Part shown: piece after piece, positions 1 through 8,236 of the stretch | Position numbering within the stretch: position 1 is the first letter of the stretch | Layout: each line of letters begins with the position of its first letter | NCBI GenBank assembly: GCA_019638235.1 | Contig: JAHBUE010000003.1 | Location: 124,001-188,000 of the forward strand | Length of the DNA: 64,000 bases | DNA from: Cyclobacteriaceae bacterium | GTDB lineage: Bacteria > Bacteroidota > Bacteroidia > Cytophagales > Cyclobacteriaceae | Reading direction: 5' to 3' | The notes under the pieces: generated by a model | Told to the model about the DNA's origin: nothing | What the model saw: the letters and a program-made list of their open reading frames with translations, nothing else | Databases searched by the model: none | Made by a program: the position numbers and the translations under genes

Positions 1-71
1 TAGAAGTGCATGTTGTCTGCAAACTTCTGACTGAGTTCCTCTATAATTTGTACTTTTTCTTCTCTGGTCAT
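1..71 (-). CDS. rplJ: 50S ribosomal protein L10 (5' end only)
   Basis: Only the first 23 codons lie in the window; the gene continues past base 1. The reading frame from the ATG at 71-69 begins MTREEKVQIIEELSQKF, which fits the N-terminal helix of L10, the protein that anchors L7/L12 on the large subunit. It follows rplA by 12 bp on the same strand, the usual rplK-rplA-rplJ order. The identification rests on this short N-terminus plus the gene order. Confidence 0.85.
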   Translation of the reverse strand, partial: MTREEKVQIIEELSQKFADNMHF

Positions 72-83
72 GTTTTTATTTTC

Positions 84-782
84 TTAGATACCAGCAATAG
101 AACCCATGTCAATCTTAACACCCGGACTCATAGTTGTTGAAAGGCAGATGCTTCTAAAGTATGCACCTTTCGCTGAGGCGGGCTTCAGTTTGGAAACCAC
201 ATTAATCATCTCGATAGCATTATCCCTGATTTTATCAGGCGAGAAGGAAGCTTTCCCGATGCTTACGTGGATGATTCCTGTTTTATCAATTTTGAAGTCG
301 ATTTTACCGGCTTTTACTTCTTTTACCGCTTTACCAACTTCGAGCGTAACAGTTCCTGATTTAGGGTTTGGCATTAAGCCGCGTGGGCCCAACACCTTGC
401 CAAGTTTACCAACTTTGGCCATTACTGTAGGTGTACAGATGATTACGTCAATATCTGTCCAACCTCCTTCAATTTTTTGGATGTACTCATCCAGGCCTAC
501 GTGTTCGGCACCTGCATCTTTTGCATCCTGAACTTTATCAGGCGTACAAAGTACCAGTACCCGAACCGATTTTCCGAGACCATGAGGAAGTGACACTACG
601 CCACGCACCATTTGGTCGGATTTTTTAGGATCAACACCTAACCGGATGTCTAAGTCAACGGAAGAATCAAACTTGGTGAAGGTAATATCCTTCAACAGTG
701 CTGATGCGTCCTCCAGCGAATAGAGTTTATCCGGATTATATTTTGCCTCTACGGCTTTTCTGTTTTTTGAAATCTTTGCCAT
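84..782 (-). CDS. rplA: 50S ribosomal protein L1
   Basis: The 232-aa product has the normal L1 length. It builds the mobile L1 stalk of the 50S subunit, which handles E-site tRNA. The L1 core is clear, with [20 protein letters not shown] at about residues 126-145 and a conserved C-terminal half ending in [17 protein letters not shown]. It lies between rplK (27 bp upstream) and rplJ (12 bp downstream). In many bacteria L1 represses this operon by binding its mRNA; I did not identify that site here. A 141-codon reading frame on the opposite strand is a shadow. Confidence 0.98.
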   Translation of the reverse strand: MAKISKNRKAVEAKYNPDKLYSLEDASALLKDITFTKFDSSVDLDIRLGVDPKKSDQMVRGVVSLPHGLGKSVRVLVLCTPDKVQDAKDAGAEHVGLDEYIQKIEGGWTDIDVIICTPTVMAKVGKLGKVLGPRGLMPNPKSGTVTLEVGKAVKEVKAGKIDFKIDKTGIIHVSIGKASFSPDKIRDNAIEMINVVSKLKPASAKGAYFRSICLSTTMSPGVKIDMGSIAGI

Positions 783-809
783 GACTTTCTTCTGTAATCA
801 GTCGGTTAT

Positions 810-1253
810 TTAGTTTTCCCAGGGCGGTGTACCCGCAACAGTAACACCCATACTTCTGGCCGTACCGGCAACCATTTTCATTGCCGATTCAATTTTAAAT
901 GCGTTCAAATCAGGCATTTTCAATTCGGCAATGGCTTTTACCTGATCCCAGGTAATGGATCCGATTTTACTGCGGTTAGGTTCGTTTGAACCCTTCTGCT
1001 TTTTCATCGTCTCCAGAATAAGGTTAGCTGCGGGCGGTGTTTTGATTACAAAATCGAACGACTTATCGTTATATATAGTGATCAAAACCGGAAGCAATTG
1101 ACCCGGCTTATCCTGAGTACGCGCATTAAACTGTTTGCAAAAGTCCATAATATTAAGACCCTTGCTACCCAATGCAGGACCAATCGGAGGAGATGGGTTT
1201 GCTGAACCTCCCTTTACCTGCAATTTCAAATACCCTGTAATTTCCTTTGCCAT
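810..1253 (-). CDS. rplK: 50S ribosomal protein L11
   Basis: The 147-aa product matches L11, which binds the 23S rRNA GTPase centre and contacts elongation factors. The N-terminal domain has the proline-rich signature [20 protein letters not shown] (residues 15-34). The C-terminal rRNA-binding domain contains [11 protein letters not shown] and ends with [16 protein letters not shown]. It sits 8 bp downstream of nusG and 27 bp upstream of rplA, so it is cotranscribed with both. Confidence 0.98.
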   Translation of the reverse strand: MAKEITGYLKLQVKGGSANPSPPIGPALGSKGLNIMDFCKQFNARTQDKPGQLLPVLITIYNDKSFDFVIKTPPAANLILETMKKQKGSNEPNRSKIGSITWDQVKAIAELKMPDLNAFKIESAMKMVAGTARSMGVTVAGTPPWEN

Positions 1254-1261
1254 GATATTTC

Positions 1262-1819
1262 TTAATCTAACTTTTCAACCTGCATATAATTCAATTCAAC
1301 AGGTGTGTTCCTGCCGAATATCTTCACCATTACGTTGAGTTTCTTTTTCTCCTCAAAAATCTCTTCCACTGTTCCTGTAAACCCACTAAATGGCCCGTCC
1401 ATTACTTTTACTGATTCACCTTTAATAAAAGGTGTTTCCAGTTTCTCATCAAACGAGTCAATCTCATCAACCTTTCCGAGAATTCTGTTCACTTCGGATT
1501 GACGCAACGGCACCGGATCTTTTGAGGAACCCGTACCTTTGTTGCCCAGAAACCCGATTACACCCGGAATATTGTTAACCGAATGGTAGGCTTCTCCGTG
1601 CGAAAGATCGGCCGAGAGCAACACGTAACCGGGGAAGAAATTTCTTTCCCGAACACGTTTCTTTCCGCCCCGCATTTCATACACCTTTTCAGAAGGAATA
1701 AGAACCTGCGGAATATATTCCTGGAGTTTCTCACGGTCAATCTCATTTTCCAGGTAGGCTTTAACCTTCTTTTCCTGGCCGCTGATGACGCGCAACACAT
1801 ACCACTTCAATTCGCCCAT
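1262..1819 (-). CDS. nusG: Transcription termination/antitermination factor NusG
   Basis: This 185-aa protein has the NusG layout. An N-terminal NGN domain (about residues 1-115, starting [14 protein letters not shown]) binds RNA polymerase. A C-terminal KOW domain (about 130-185, [19 protein letters not shown]) contacts Rho or ribosomal protein S10. It lies 12 bp downstream of secE and 8 bp upstream of rplK, the standard bacterial arrangement. It couples transcription with translation and termination; nothing in it is unusual. Confidence 0.97.
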   Translation of the reverse strand: MGELKWYVLRVISGQEKKVKAYLENEIDREKLQEYIPQVLIPSEKVYEMRGGKKRVRERNFFPGYVLLSADLSHGEAYHSVNNIPGVIGFLGNKGTGSSKDPVPLRQSEVNRILGKVDEIDSFDEKLETPFIKGESVKVMDGPFSGFTGTVEEIFEEKKKLNVMVKIFGRNTPVELNYMQVEKLD

Positions 1820-1831
1820 CGCCCTGCCCGG

Positions 1832-2023
1832 TTAAAATTCCCTGTAAAACCACTCCAACCCGGTTTTGAAAACCCAGTCGATGCCACCAATAACCAATGC
1901 AAAAATTGTTGAAGCTACCAGCACCAGAATGGCGCTGCTCTGCAACTCATTAAAACTGGACCAGGAAACTTTGTTTTTAAGTTCGTCCCAGGATTCCACA
2001 AAGAATGTTTTAATCTTCTGCAT
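1832..2023 (-). CDS. secE: Preprotein translocase subunit SecE
   Basis: A 63-aa protein of the short, single-span SecE type usual in Bacteroidota. It has an amphipathic N-terminus (KTFFVESWDELKNKVSW) and one membrane segment at about residues 29-52 (SSAILVLVASTIFALVIGG). SecE clamps SecY in the inner-membrane translocon. It lies between tRNA-Trp and nusG on the same strand, which independently supports the call. Confidence 0.95.
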   Translation of the reverse strand: MQKIKTFFVESWDELKNKVSWSSFNELQSSAILVLVASTIFALVIGGIDWVFKTGLEWFYREF

Positions 2024-2039
2024 CAGTTTTTGCGTTTAG

Positions 2040-2112
2040 CACGGGTGGAGAGACTCGAACTCCCAGCCTGCGGTTTTGGAGACCGCTGCTCTACCAATTG
2101 AGCTACACCCGT
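2040..2112 (-). tRNA. tRNA-Trp (CCA)
   Basis: The minus strand folds into a 73-nt cloverleaf. The 7-bp acceptor stem is ACGGGTG/CACCCGT with discriminator G, and the T arm contains the TTCGA core. The anticodon loop reads CTCCAAA, giving anticodon CCA. The 3' CCA is not encoded. It lies 17 bp upstream of secE, downstream of tuf and in the same orientation. Confidence 0.96.
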
Positions 2113-2243
2113 TTTTTTGGTGAACCCCGTGGTTTTGCAAACTTTTTAAGCCTCCTCAACCCTTTGAGTTACACCAAGTTACATTTCAATACCTTATGCA
2201 GCCCAAAAGGACTGCAAAGGTAGAAATAGAAACATAGAAAACA

Positions 2244-2274
2244 AAGGCGTTCCTTAAAATTTCAGAAACGCCTT
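2244..2274 (-). terminator. Probable terminator downstream of tuf
   Basis: An inverted repeat with 8-bp arms (AAGGCGTT at 2244-2251 and AACGCCTT at 2267-2274) lies 48 bp after the tuf stop. Read on the minus strand, the second arm is followed by TGTTTTC, a short T-rich tract. A second hairpin (TGCCC/GGGCA, 2297-2310, extended by CAA/TTG) sits within 20 nt of the tuf stop and may stabilise the mRNA end. Some read-through into tRNA-Trp and secE is plausible. Confidence 0.55.
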
Positions 2275-2321
2275 ATGTTATTGATTTTCAGACAAATGCC
2301 CTTTCGGGCACTTGTTATTGA

Positions 2322-3509
2322 TTAGTCAAGAATTTCAGTAACCTGACCAGATCCTACGGTACGGCCACCTTCGCGGATAGCAAAACGAAGACCTTTTTCC
2401 ATAGCGATCTTGTTGATCAGCTGAACCTCAATAGAGATGTTATCGCCAGGCATAACCATTTCTACACCGGCAGGCAACATAATCTCTCCTGTTACATCTG
2501 TAGTACGGAAGTAGAACTGAGGGCGGTATTTGTTAAAAAATGGCGTGTGACGACCACCTTCTTCTTTAGATAATACGTAAACCTCGGCCTTGAACTTAGC
2601 GTGAGGCGTTACAGAACCAGGCTTGCAAATAACCATACCTCTGCGGATTTGCTCCTTTTCAATACCGCGCAACAACAGACCTACGTTGTCACCAGCTTCA
2701 CCTCTGTCAAGGATTTTGCGGAACATTTCAACACCTGTTACGGTAGATTTCAGGTTTTCAGCACCCATACCAAGGATTTCAACCGGATCGCCAGAGTTGA
2801 TAACACCACGTTCAATACGACCAGTGGCTACGGTTCCGCGACCAGTGATCGAGAACACGTCTTCAACAGGCATCAAGAAATCTTTATCAATCAAACGGGT
2901 AGGAATCGGAATGTGCTCATCAACAGCATTCATCAATTCCTCAACTTTTTCAACCCACTTAGGCTCGCCATTCAAGGCGCCAAGAGCAGAACCTCTGATA
3001 ACAGGCATTGTATCGCCAGGGAAGCTGTAAGAAGACATAAGTTCGCGAACTTCCATTTCAACAAGTTCCAACAATTCTTCATCATCAACCAGGTCAACTT
3101 TGTTCATGAACACAACAAGCGCAGGTACACCTACCTGACGAGCCAACAGGATGTGCTCGCGGGTTTGCGGCATAGGGCCGTCAGTTGCAGCTACTACAAG
3201 AATAGCTCCGTCCATTTGGGCCGCACCTGTAACCATGTTCTTCACATAGTCAGCGTGACCAGGACAGTCAACGTGAGCGTAGTGACGCTTATCAGTAGCG
3301 TATTCTACGTGCGATGTGTTAATAGTGATACCGCGTTCTTTTTCTTCAGGAGCGTTGTCAATAGAAGAGAAGTCGCGCATTGCAGCAAGACCCTTGTTTG
3401 CAAGAACCTGAGTAATTGCAGCAGTAAGGGTGGTTTTTCCGTGGTCAACGTGACCGATGGTACCAATGTTTACGTGTGGTTTTGAACGATCAAATGTTTC
3501 TTTAGCCAT
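2322..3509 (-). CDS. tuf: Elongation factor Tu
   Basis: This 395-aa GTPase delivers aminoacyl-tRNA to the ribosome. The G motifs are all present: GHVDHGKT (G1, about residue 18), RGIT (G2), DCPGH (G3), NKVD (G4) and SAL (G5). Domains II and III follow, ending [14 protein letters not shown]. It lies downstream of a tRNA-Tyr/Gly/Thr cluster and upstream of tRNA-Trp-secE-nusG, the classic Bacteroidota order. Only one tuf copy is visible in the window. A 294-codon antisense reading frame is a shadow of the biased codon use. Confidence 0.99.
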   Translation of the reverse strand: MAKETFDRSKPHVNIGTIGHVDHGKTTLTAAITQVLANKGLAAMRDFSSIDNAPEEKERGITINTSHVEYATDKRHYAHVDCPGHADYVKNMVTGAAQMDGAILVVAATDGPMPQTREHILLARQVGVPALVVFMNKVDLVDDEELLELVEMEVRELMSSYSFPGDTMPVIRGSALGALNGEPKWVEKVEELMNAVDEHIPIPTRLIDKDFLMPVEDVFSITGRGTVATGRIERGVINSGDPVEILGMGAENLKSTVTGVEMFRKILDRGEAGDNVGLLLRGIEKEQIRRGMVICKPGSVTPHAKFKAEVYVLSKEEGGRHTPFFNKYRPQFYFRTTDVTGEIMLPAGVEMVMPGDNISIEVQLINKIAMEKGLRFAIREGGRTVGSGQVTEILD

Positions 3510-3611
3510 ATTTGAAAATTCCAGTTAAAGTTTAAAGTGTATAATTAATTTAAGTTTGTTACCTCTTAAATCTTCCTTTCAGAAGATACACCCTAAACAT
3601 GATAAGCCTGT

Positions 3612-3644
3612 CGAATAAGGGTTTATTCGTCTGCCTTGCGGCAG
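3612..3644 (-). other. Paired hairpins between tRNA-Thr and tuf
   Basis: The 267-bp gap between tRNA-Thr and tuf holds no gene. It contains two adjacent perfect hairpins: CGAATAA/TTATTCG (3612-3629, loop 4) and CTGCC/GGCAG (3631-3644, loop 4). Neither is followed by a T run on the minus strand, so they do not look like a complete intrinsic terminator. They could mark processing between the tRNA part and the tuf mRNA. No other structure or promoter was evident in the gap. Confidence 0.4.
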
Positions 3645-3776
3645 GTTGAACAAGTTGATTTCCAAACCGATGGCGCTACTCATCCGAAATCAGCACATTC
3701 AATTTTCAATATATCTGCAATCAGAACTTCTTTCTGATTGGTTGTTGCGTTTTCAGGGAAACAGCAACGGTCTTAG

Positions 3777-3848
<72 letters not shown>

Positions 3849-3853
3849 GTCAG

Positions 3854-3926
3854 AGCGGGAGACGAGGCTCGAACCCGCGACCTGCAGCTTGGAAGGCTGC
3901 CGCTCTACCAACTGAGCTACTCCCGC
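3854..3926 (-). tRNA. tRNA-Gly (TCC)
   Basis: The minus strand gives a 73-nt cloverleaf with acceptor stem GCGGGAG/CTCCCGC, anticodon stem GCAGC/GCTGC and loop CTTCCAA, so anticodon TCC. The T arm is GCGGG-TTCGAGC-CTCGT. CCA is not encoded. It lies between tRNA-Tyr and tRNA-Thr, probably in one precursor transcript. Confidence 0.95.
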
Positions 3927-4000
3927 AATTGATTTAAGATTTTCGATTTCTGATTGACGATTTAATCGTAAATCCAAAATCTGCAATCGCAAATCATTTG

Positions 4001-4083
4001 TGGGGGAAATAGGATTCGAACCTATGAAGTCATAAGACAACAGATTTACAGTCTGTCCCAGTTGGCCGCTTTGGTATTCCCCC
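4001..4083 (-). tRNA. tRNA-Tyr (GTA)
   Basis: The minus strand folds into an 83-nt class II tRNA with a long variable arm. The acceptor stem is GGGGGAA/TTCCCCC with discriminator A. The anticodon loop CTGTAAA gives GTA. It is the first gene of the tRNA-Tyr/Gly/Thr-tuf run, about 114 nt downstream of the promoter at 4203-4233. Confidence 0.95.
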
Positions 4084-4202
4084 TTTCAACGGAATCAGGG
4101 GCTTTTACTCCTCACCAATCCCGATACTCAACATTTCCTAAGAACGCTTTTGAAAAGCCCACTGGAACGCATCCAAAACGGGGATTTCTAAAAATAGGAG
4201 TG

Positions 4203-4233
4203 CAAAATTATACGGTTTTTTGGTTTAGTCAAA
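4203..4233 (-). promoter_or_regulatory. Promoter of the tRNA-tuf operon
   Basis: Read on the minus strand, TTTG (4233-4230) is separated by 19 nt from TAATTTTG (4210-4203). This exactly matches the Bacteroidota sigma-70 consensus (-33 TTTG, -7 TAnnTTTG). Transcription would start near 4197 and run into tRNA-Tyr, tRNA-Gly, tRNA-Thr and tuf. It is one of the two best consensus matches noticed in the window. Confidence 0.75.
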
Positions 4234-4238
4234 CATTT

Positions 4239-4263
4239 TAAAAAAGCCCGGAAAACAATCGGG
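4239..4263 (-). terminator. Probable terminator after the recF/DUF721 genes
   Basis: On the minus strand a short GC stem (CCCG at 4263-4260 pairing with CGGG at 4250-4247) is followed by six or seven T residues. It lies directly after the DUF721 stop at 4267 and just upstream of the tRNA promoter. It would insulate the recF transcript from the tRNA operon. The stem is only 4 bp, so the call is moderate. Confidence 0.45.
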
Positions 4264-4266
4264 TTG

Positions 4267-4614
4267 CTAAATAATGGCAATGTCAGTAACAACGCCCTTT
4301 CCAAACTCTTGCTGAAAGAGCTCAATCACCTTCGACTTATGGAGGAGGAAGTCATTTTTCATGGAAGCGGTTTTAAATTCTACGAAAAGTACCCCTCTTT
4401 TTATAAATACTTTTTTGGTTCGTTTGGCTATCGGCTCGCCTACTAATCTTTCCCACGAGGCAATTACGCGGGCTTCGTCATATTTTGATTCTAACTGATA
4501 GGAATTCAGGAGGTTGCGAATAGCATCCCCGATTGGTGTTATACCGGCCTTATCGTCTTTGTTATACTTCACGTGCTTTTTGCTTAACGCGGATAGTGCC
4601 TTTTTCAACCTCAA
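4267..4614 (-). CDS. DUF721 (DciA-like) domain protein
   Basis: A 115-aa basic protein. From about residue 26 (ITPIGDAIRNLLNSYQLESK) through EARVIASWERLVGEPIAKRT and FIKRGVLFVEFKTASMKNDF it follows the DUF721 pattern. DUF721 includes DciA, which loads the replicative helicase in many bacteria that lack DnaC; that role here is inference. The ATG at 4614 overlaps the end of recF by 53 nt. An in-frame GTG at 4572 would overlap by only 11 nt and keep the whole domain. The recF-DUF721 pairing is common in this phylum. Confidence 0.8.
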   Translation of the reverse strand: MRLKKALSALSKKHVKYNKDDKAGITPIGDAIRNLLNSYQLESKYDEARVIASWERLVGEPIAKRTKKVFIKRGVLFVEFKTASMKNDFLLHKSKVIELFQQEFGKGVVTDIAII

Positions 4615-5683
4615 AAATATCTCCGGGTATGTTCAGTTCCGCCATCATTTTCAAGGTTCGTTCAGGGCCGGCATCGGTAATAAATGCCTGGCCATAGTCT
4701 GCCCCGGAAACAATTTGGAGCAACCGAGCTATCCTGGTGTCATCTAATTTATCAAAAATATCATCCAACAATAAAATGGGGCTAAACCCAAGATGCTCCT
4801 TAATAACCTCAACCTGGGCAAGTTTAACGGCAACCAAAAATGATTTTTGCTGACCCTGCGAGCCTAACCGCTTCAGTTCGCCATGCGCAAACCCGAACAT
4901 ATAATCATCGCGATGAATGCCAAAGGTGGTGCGCTGCAAAACCAGGTCTTTTTTCAAACTACTTTTTAATCCCTCCTCCATGCTTTTACTTTCCAGCCCG
5001 GAAGAATAAACCAGCGCGGCTTCTTCCTGTTCATCTACCAACAAGGCATAAGCCTTATTAAATAGTGGCAAAAATCCGGAAGCAAATGCCTTTCGCTTTT
5101 CATGAAGAATTTTTCCTGTCCGCGACAATTGCTGGTTGTACAAGTCAATCATTTGATAATCAATGTTGTTTTGTTCAGCAAACATTTTGAGCAGGGCATT
5201 GCGTTGCTTCAGGGCATGATGATATTCCAGCAACGCTTCGAGGTAAACATGGTCAACCTGGGAAATCATCTGGTCGAAAAAACGCCTGCGTGCATCGCTA
5301 CTCTCCTTCACTAAGTCAACATCAAGCGGTGAGATGAGCACAACCGGGTAGCGGCCAACATGCTCGCTCATTTTTTCATAATCGCGGCTATCCTCCCGAA
5401 ATATTTTTTTCCTGCCTGGTTGCACCTGACAAAATACCTCGTGGATTTTCGTGTTGTTTTCAAACTCGCCACGGAGGTAAAAAAAATCAGCTCCGTATTT
5501 AATGTTCTGCGTATCGGAAGCGCCCGCGAAACCTTTTGTTGCCGACAAACAGTAAATGGCTTCGAGCAAATTTGTTTTGCCGCTGCCATTTAATCCCAAT
5601 AAAAAATTAACCTGGGCCGGAAACTTCAGTTCCAGGTCGCCATAATTTTTAAAGTTGTTTAACTGAAGTCTGTTCAGGCGCAC
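4562..5683 (-). CDS. recF: DNA replication and repair protein RecF
   Basis: This 373-aa SMC-like ATPase helps load RecA at gapped DNA. It shows the N-terminal RLQLNNFKNYGDLEL, Walker A GLNGSGKTN (about residues 29-37), the signature region RLGSQGQQKSFLVAVKLA and Walker B PILLLDDIFDKLDD. Length is normal for RecF. The start is a GTG at 5683. Its 3' end overlaps the DUF721 gene. The divergent pdhA promoter begins about 50 bp away. Confidence 0.95.
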   Translation of the reverse strand: MRLNRLQLNNFKNYGDLELKFPAQVNFLLGLNGSGKTNLLEAIYCLSATKGFAGASDTQNIKYGADFFYLRGEFENNTKIHEVFCQVQPGRKKIFREDSRDYEKMSEHVGRYPVVLISPLDVDLVKESSDARRRFFDQMISQVDHVYLEALLEYHHALKQRNALLKMFAEQNNIDYQMIDLYNQQLSRTGKILHEKRKAFASGFLPLFNKAYALLVDEQEEAALVYSSGLESKSMEEGLKSSLKKDLVLQRTTFGIHRDDYMFGFAHGELKRLGSQGQQKSFLVAVKLAQVEVIKEHLGFSPILLLDDIFDKLDDTRIARLLQIVSGADYGQAFITDAGPERTLKMMAELNIPGDIFEVEKGTIRVKQKAREV

Positions 5684-5734
5684 GTGCTGGCAATTCGTTT
5701 AAAAAATGCGTGGACTCCGTATTTCAAGATATAC

Positions 5735-5765
5735 TTGGCAGTTGACCAATTGTACCCTATTTTCG
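5735..5765 (+). promoter_or_regulatory. Candidate promoter of pdhA
   Basis: TTG at 5735-5737 is followed after 20 nt by TATTTTCG (5758-5765), one base off the TAnnTTTG consensus. It lies 24 bp upstream of the chosen pdhA ATG. This supports starting the gene at 5789, because the longer upstream reading frame would run through the promoter. Confidence 0.5.
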
Positions 5766-5788
5766 CAGTCCGAATCAAAATTAGGGAT

Positions 5789-6826
5789 ATGTCAACGACC
5801 ACCAAAGCTAAGAAAAGCAACGCCTCTAAATCATCTGACACCGGTTTTTCAAAAGAAACCTATCTGTACTGGTATGAGAGCATGTTACTGATGCGCAAGT
5901 TTGAGGAAAAAGCAGGGCAGCTTTATGGTATGCAAAAAATAAAAGGCTTCTGTCACTTGTACATCGGGCAGGAAGCATGTGCTGCCGGTGCCGTAACAGC
6001 CTTGCAAAAAGGCGACAAGTGGATAACCGCTTACCGCGACCACGGGCATCCGTTGGCATTGGGCACCAGCCCGAATGCCGTAATGGCCGAGCTGTACGGA
6101 AAAGAAACCGGCTGCTCAAAAGGCAAGGGTGGCTCCATGCACATTTTTGATAAATCGGTTGGCTTTATCGGGGGGCATGGCATCGTGGGCGGTCAAATTC
6201 CGTTAGGCGCTGGTATTGCTTTCGCAGAAAAATATAACAAAACAGGCAAGTTGTGTATTTGTTATATGGGCGATGGAGCCGTTCGTCAGGGCGCTTTCCA
6301 CGAAGCCCTTAACTTAGCCATGTTATGGAAACTGCCCGTAATATTTGTTATTGAGAATAATGGTTACGCCATGGGAACTTCCGTTCAACGGACTTCCAAC
6401 GTAACTGATCTGTACACCTTGGGCGAATCGTATGATATGCCTTCTGAACCTGTTGACGCTATGAGCGTTGAAGAAGTACACAAAGCTGTTGCCCGTGCTG
6501 CCGAACGTGCCCGCAAAGGCGATGGTCCTACCCTCCTGGAGTTCAGAACTTATCGCTATAAAGGGCACTCCATGTCCGACCCGCAAAAATACCGCTCCAA
6601 AGAAGAAGTAGAAGAATATAAGCAACGCGACCCTGTTGAAGTGGTGCGTAAAACCGTGTTGGATAAGAAATTTGCTACTGAAAAGGAGCTTCAGAAGATT
6701 GAAGAAAAAGTAGCCGCTCAGGTTGAGGAAAGTGTGAAGTTTGCGGAAGAATCGAACTTTCCCGACCCTTCGGAGGCCTTGACCGATATTTATGCAGAGG
6801 CCGATTATCCCTTCATTACTGATTAA
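5789..6826 (+). CDS. pdhA: Pyruvate dehydrogenase E1 component, alpha subunit
   Basis: A 345-aa thiamine-diphosphate enzyme that decarboxylates pyruvate in the pyruvate dehydrogenase complex. The ThDP motif is present (GDGAVRQGAFHEALNLA through ENNGYAMGTS, about residues 172-208), as are the substrate loop GHGIVGGQIPLGAG and the loop RYKGHSMSDPQKYRSKEE. The open frame extends upstream to 5684. The ATG at 5789 (MSTTTKAKKS) is preferred because it follows a promoter match and gives a normal length. The beta subunit is not adjacent, so E1 is split in this genome. Confidence 0.93.
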   Translation: MSTTTKAKKSNASKSSDTGFSKETYLYWYESMLLMRKFEEKAGQLYGMQKIKGFCHLYIGQEACAAGAVTALQKGDKWITAYRDHGHPLALGTSPNAVMAELYGKETGCSKGKGGSMHIFDKSVGFIGGHGIVGGQIPLGAGIAFAEKYNKTGKLCICYMGDGAVRQGAFHEALNLAMLWKLPVIFVIENNGYAMGTSVQRTSNVTDLYTLGESYDMPSEPVDAMSVEEVHKAVARAAERARKGDGPTLLEFRTYRYKGHSMSDPQKYRSKEEVEEYKQRDPVEVVRKTVLDKKFATEKELQKIEEKVAAQVEESVKFAEESNFPDPSEALTDIYAEADYPFITD

Positions 6827-6835
6827 AACCTCTCT

Positions 6836-6866
6836 TTTGTTTAATACCCCGTAATTAGTAGTTTTG
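6836..6866 (+). promoter_or_regulatory. Promoter of the TPR membrane protein gene
   Basis: TTTG (6836-6839), a 19-nt spacer and TAGTTTTG (6859-6866) match the Bacteroidota promoter consensus perfectly. It lies 43 bp upstream of the ATG at 6910 and just after the pdhA stop, so the downstream gene has its own promoter. Confidence 0.7.
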
Positions 6867-6909
6867 CGGCCCCTCCTGACAGGAGTCGGGGGCTAATTCA
6901 TGTAATATC

Positions 6910-7596
6910 ATGGCGAAGAAAAACGAATCAAAAGACTTGTTACAAAATGCAGATGCCCTTGCCGAAAAGCTTGAAGGAGCAGAAAACTGGTTAGAGCAAA
7001 ACTCCAAATTGGTTATTGGAGTAGTGGCCGTGTTGTTGGTAGGCGTTGCCGGATATTTTGGTTTTGAATATTATAAATCAAGCCAGGATGCCCAGGCCCA
7101 GCGCGAAATGTTCCAGGCCGTTTACTATTTTGAAGCGGATAGCCTTAACCTTGCCCTGAATGGCGATGGTAATAACTTAGGCTTTATCGATATCATTGAT
7201 GAATATAAATTTTCGGATGCTGCAAACCTGGCGCACTTCTATGCCGGTGTGGCTTACCTGAAACAAGGCAAGTTTGAAGCTGCGAGGCTTTACCTTCAGG
7301 ATTTCAGCTCGAACGACTTGTTGGTGCAGGCACGCGCTTACAGCTTAATTGGCGATAGCTACATGGAAGAAGAGCAGTTTGAAGAAGCCGCAAAGTATTA
7401 CAATAAGGCTGCCGCCTATAAACCCAATCGCTTTTTTACACCAACCTATTTAATGAAGGCAGCATTAGCCTACGAAAAACTGAACCAGGCAGAAAAAGCA
7501 AAAGATGCTTACGACCAGATTATAACCAAATACTGGGAGTCGGCCGAGTACCAGAACGCACGCAAGTTTAAAGCGAAACTGGAAAGCAATTCGTAA
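6910..7596 (+). CDS. Membrane-anchored tetratricopeptide repeat protein (YfgM-like)
   Basis: A 228-aa protein with an N-terminal soluble stretch, one membrane segment at about residues 33-52 (KLVIGVVAVLLVGVAGYFGF) and at least three TPR-like repeats. These include NLAHFYAGVAYLKQGKFEAA, ARAYSLIGDSYMEEEQFEEA and YLMKAALAYEKLNQAEKAKD. The layout resembles YfgM-type proteins, which associate with the Sec translocon and periplasmic chaperones; the specific role is inferred. It is framed by its own promoter and a terminator. Confidence 0.75.
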   Translation: MAKKNESKDLLQNADALAEKLEGAENWLEQNSKLVIGVVAVLLVGVAGYFGFEYYKSSQDAQAQREMFQAVYYFEADSLNLALNGDGNNLGFIDIIDEYKFSDAANLAHFYAGVAYLKQGKFEAARLYLQDFSSNDLLVQARAYSLIGDSYMEEEQFEEAAKYYNKAAAYKPNRFFTPTYLMKAALAYEKLNQAEKAKDAYDQIITKYWESAEYQNARKFKAKLESNS

Positions 7597-7616
7597 AAGA
7601 AATTAAATTACTTTTG

Positions 7617-7644
7617 AAGGGGATAGGTTTCTATCCCTTTTTTG
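7617..7644 (+). terminator. Intrinsic terminator after the TPR protein gene
   Basis: GGGATAG (7620-7626) and CTATCCC (7631-7637) form a perfect 7-bp stem with a GTTT loop, extendable outward by A-T pairs, and are followed by a T6 run. It lies 24 bp after the TPR gene stop and before the ribH start. This argues against starting ribH upstream at 7614. Confidence 0.8.
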
Positions 7645-7676
7645 TTTCTGTATTTTTATCAAACCAATACTTGACT

Positions 7677-8144
7677 ATGGCCGGTGTCCTACCTTCTGGA
7701 AAAATTAAAACCCGCATTGACTTGTCTGCAACACGTATAGCCATTGTTGTGGCCGAGTGGAATGAGGAGATAACCGAAGCTCTGTATAACGGAGCGGTAA
7801 CAAGCCTGATTCAACATGGCGTACAAAAACAAAACATCATCAGAAAAAATGTGCCGGGCACATTTGAACTTTCATTAGGTGCGCAGTGGCTTGCACAGCG
7901 CGATGACATTGACGCTGTAATTTCTTTAGGTTGTGTAATACAAGGCGAAACACCACACTTTGATTACATCTGCCAGGCAGTAGCTTATGGCATAACCGAA
8001 GTTGGATTAAAAACAGGTAAGCCTGCAATCTTTGGTATATTAACAACATTGAACAAGCAGCAAGCTTTCGACCGTGCGGGAGGTAAATATGGTAACAAAG
8101 GTGAGGAGGCAGCGATTACCGCTATTAAGATGTTAGGGTTTTGA
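7677..8144 (+). CDS. ribH: 6,7-dimethyl-8-ribityllumazine synthase
   Basis: A 155-aa enzyme that joins ribityl-aminouracil and dihydroxybutanone phosphate in the penultimate step of riboflavin synthesis. Family motifs are clear: VPGTFELSLGAQWL, GCVIQGETPHFDYICQAVAY and a C-terminal DRAGGKYGNKGEEAA. The open frame runs from 7614, but that would include the preceding terminator hairpin. The ATG at 7677 (MAGVLPSGKI) gives the normal length. No FMN riboswitch was recognised in the short leader. Confidence 0.94.
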   Translation: MAGVLPSGKIKTRIDLSATRIAIVVAEWNEEITEALYNGAVTSLIQHGVQKQNIIRKNVPGTFELSLGAQWLAQRDDIDAVISLGCVIQGETPHFDYICQAVAYGITEVGLKTGKPAIFGILTTLNKQQAFDRAGGKYGNKGEEAAITAIKMLGF

Positions 8145-8183
8145 TTTCCCTCCGTTACAGTTCTTGTTTATCAACCAAAAAAC

Positions 8184-8215
8184 AAAAAGACCGGTCAATA
8201 CAACCGGTCTTTTTT
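8184..8215. terminator. Bidirectional terminator between ribH and icd
   Basis: AAAAAGACCGG (8184-8194) and CCGGTCTTTTT (8204-8214) form a perfect 11-bp stem around a 9-nt loop. T runs sit on the exit side of both strands. It separates the convergent ribH (+) and icd (-) genes and can serve both. Confidence 0.9.
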
Positions 8216-8236
8216 ATCAGGTTAAGAAAAAACTTA

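Noticed and set aside
2601..3485. Long open frame (294 codons) antisense to tuf
   Set aside because: It mirrors the highly biased codon use of tuf; its translation shows no family features and has no start signals.
5684..5788. Upstream start of pdhA at 5684
   Set aside because: This stretch contains the likely promoter, and the 35 extra residues are not typical of the E1 alpha N-terminus.
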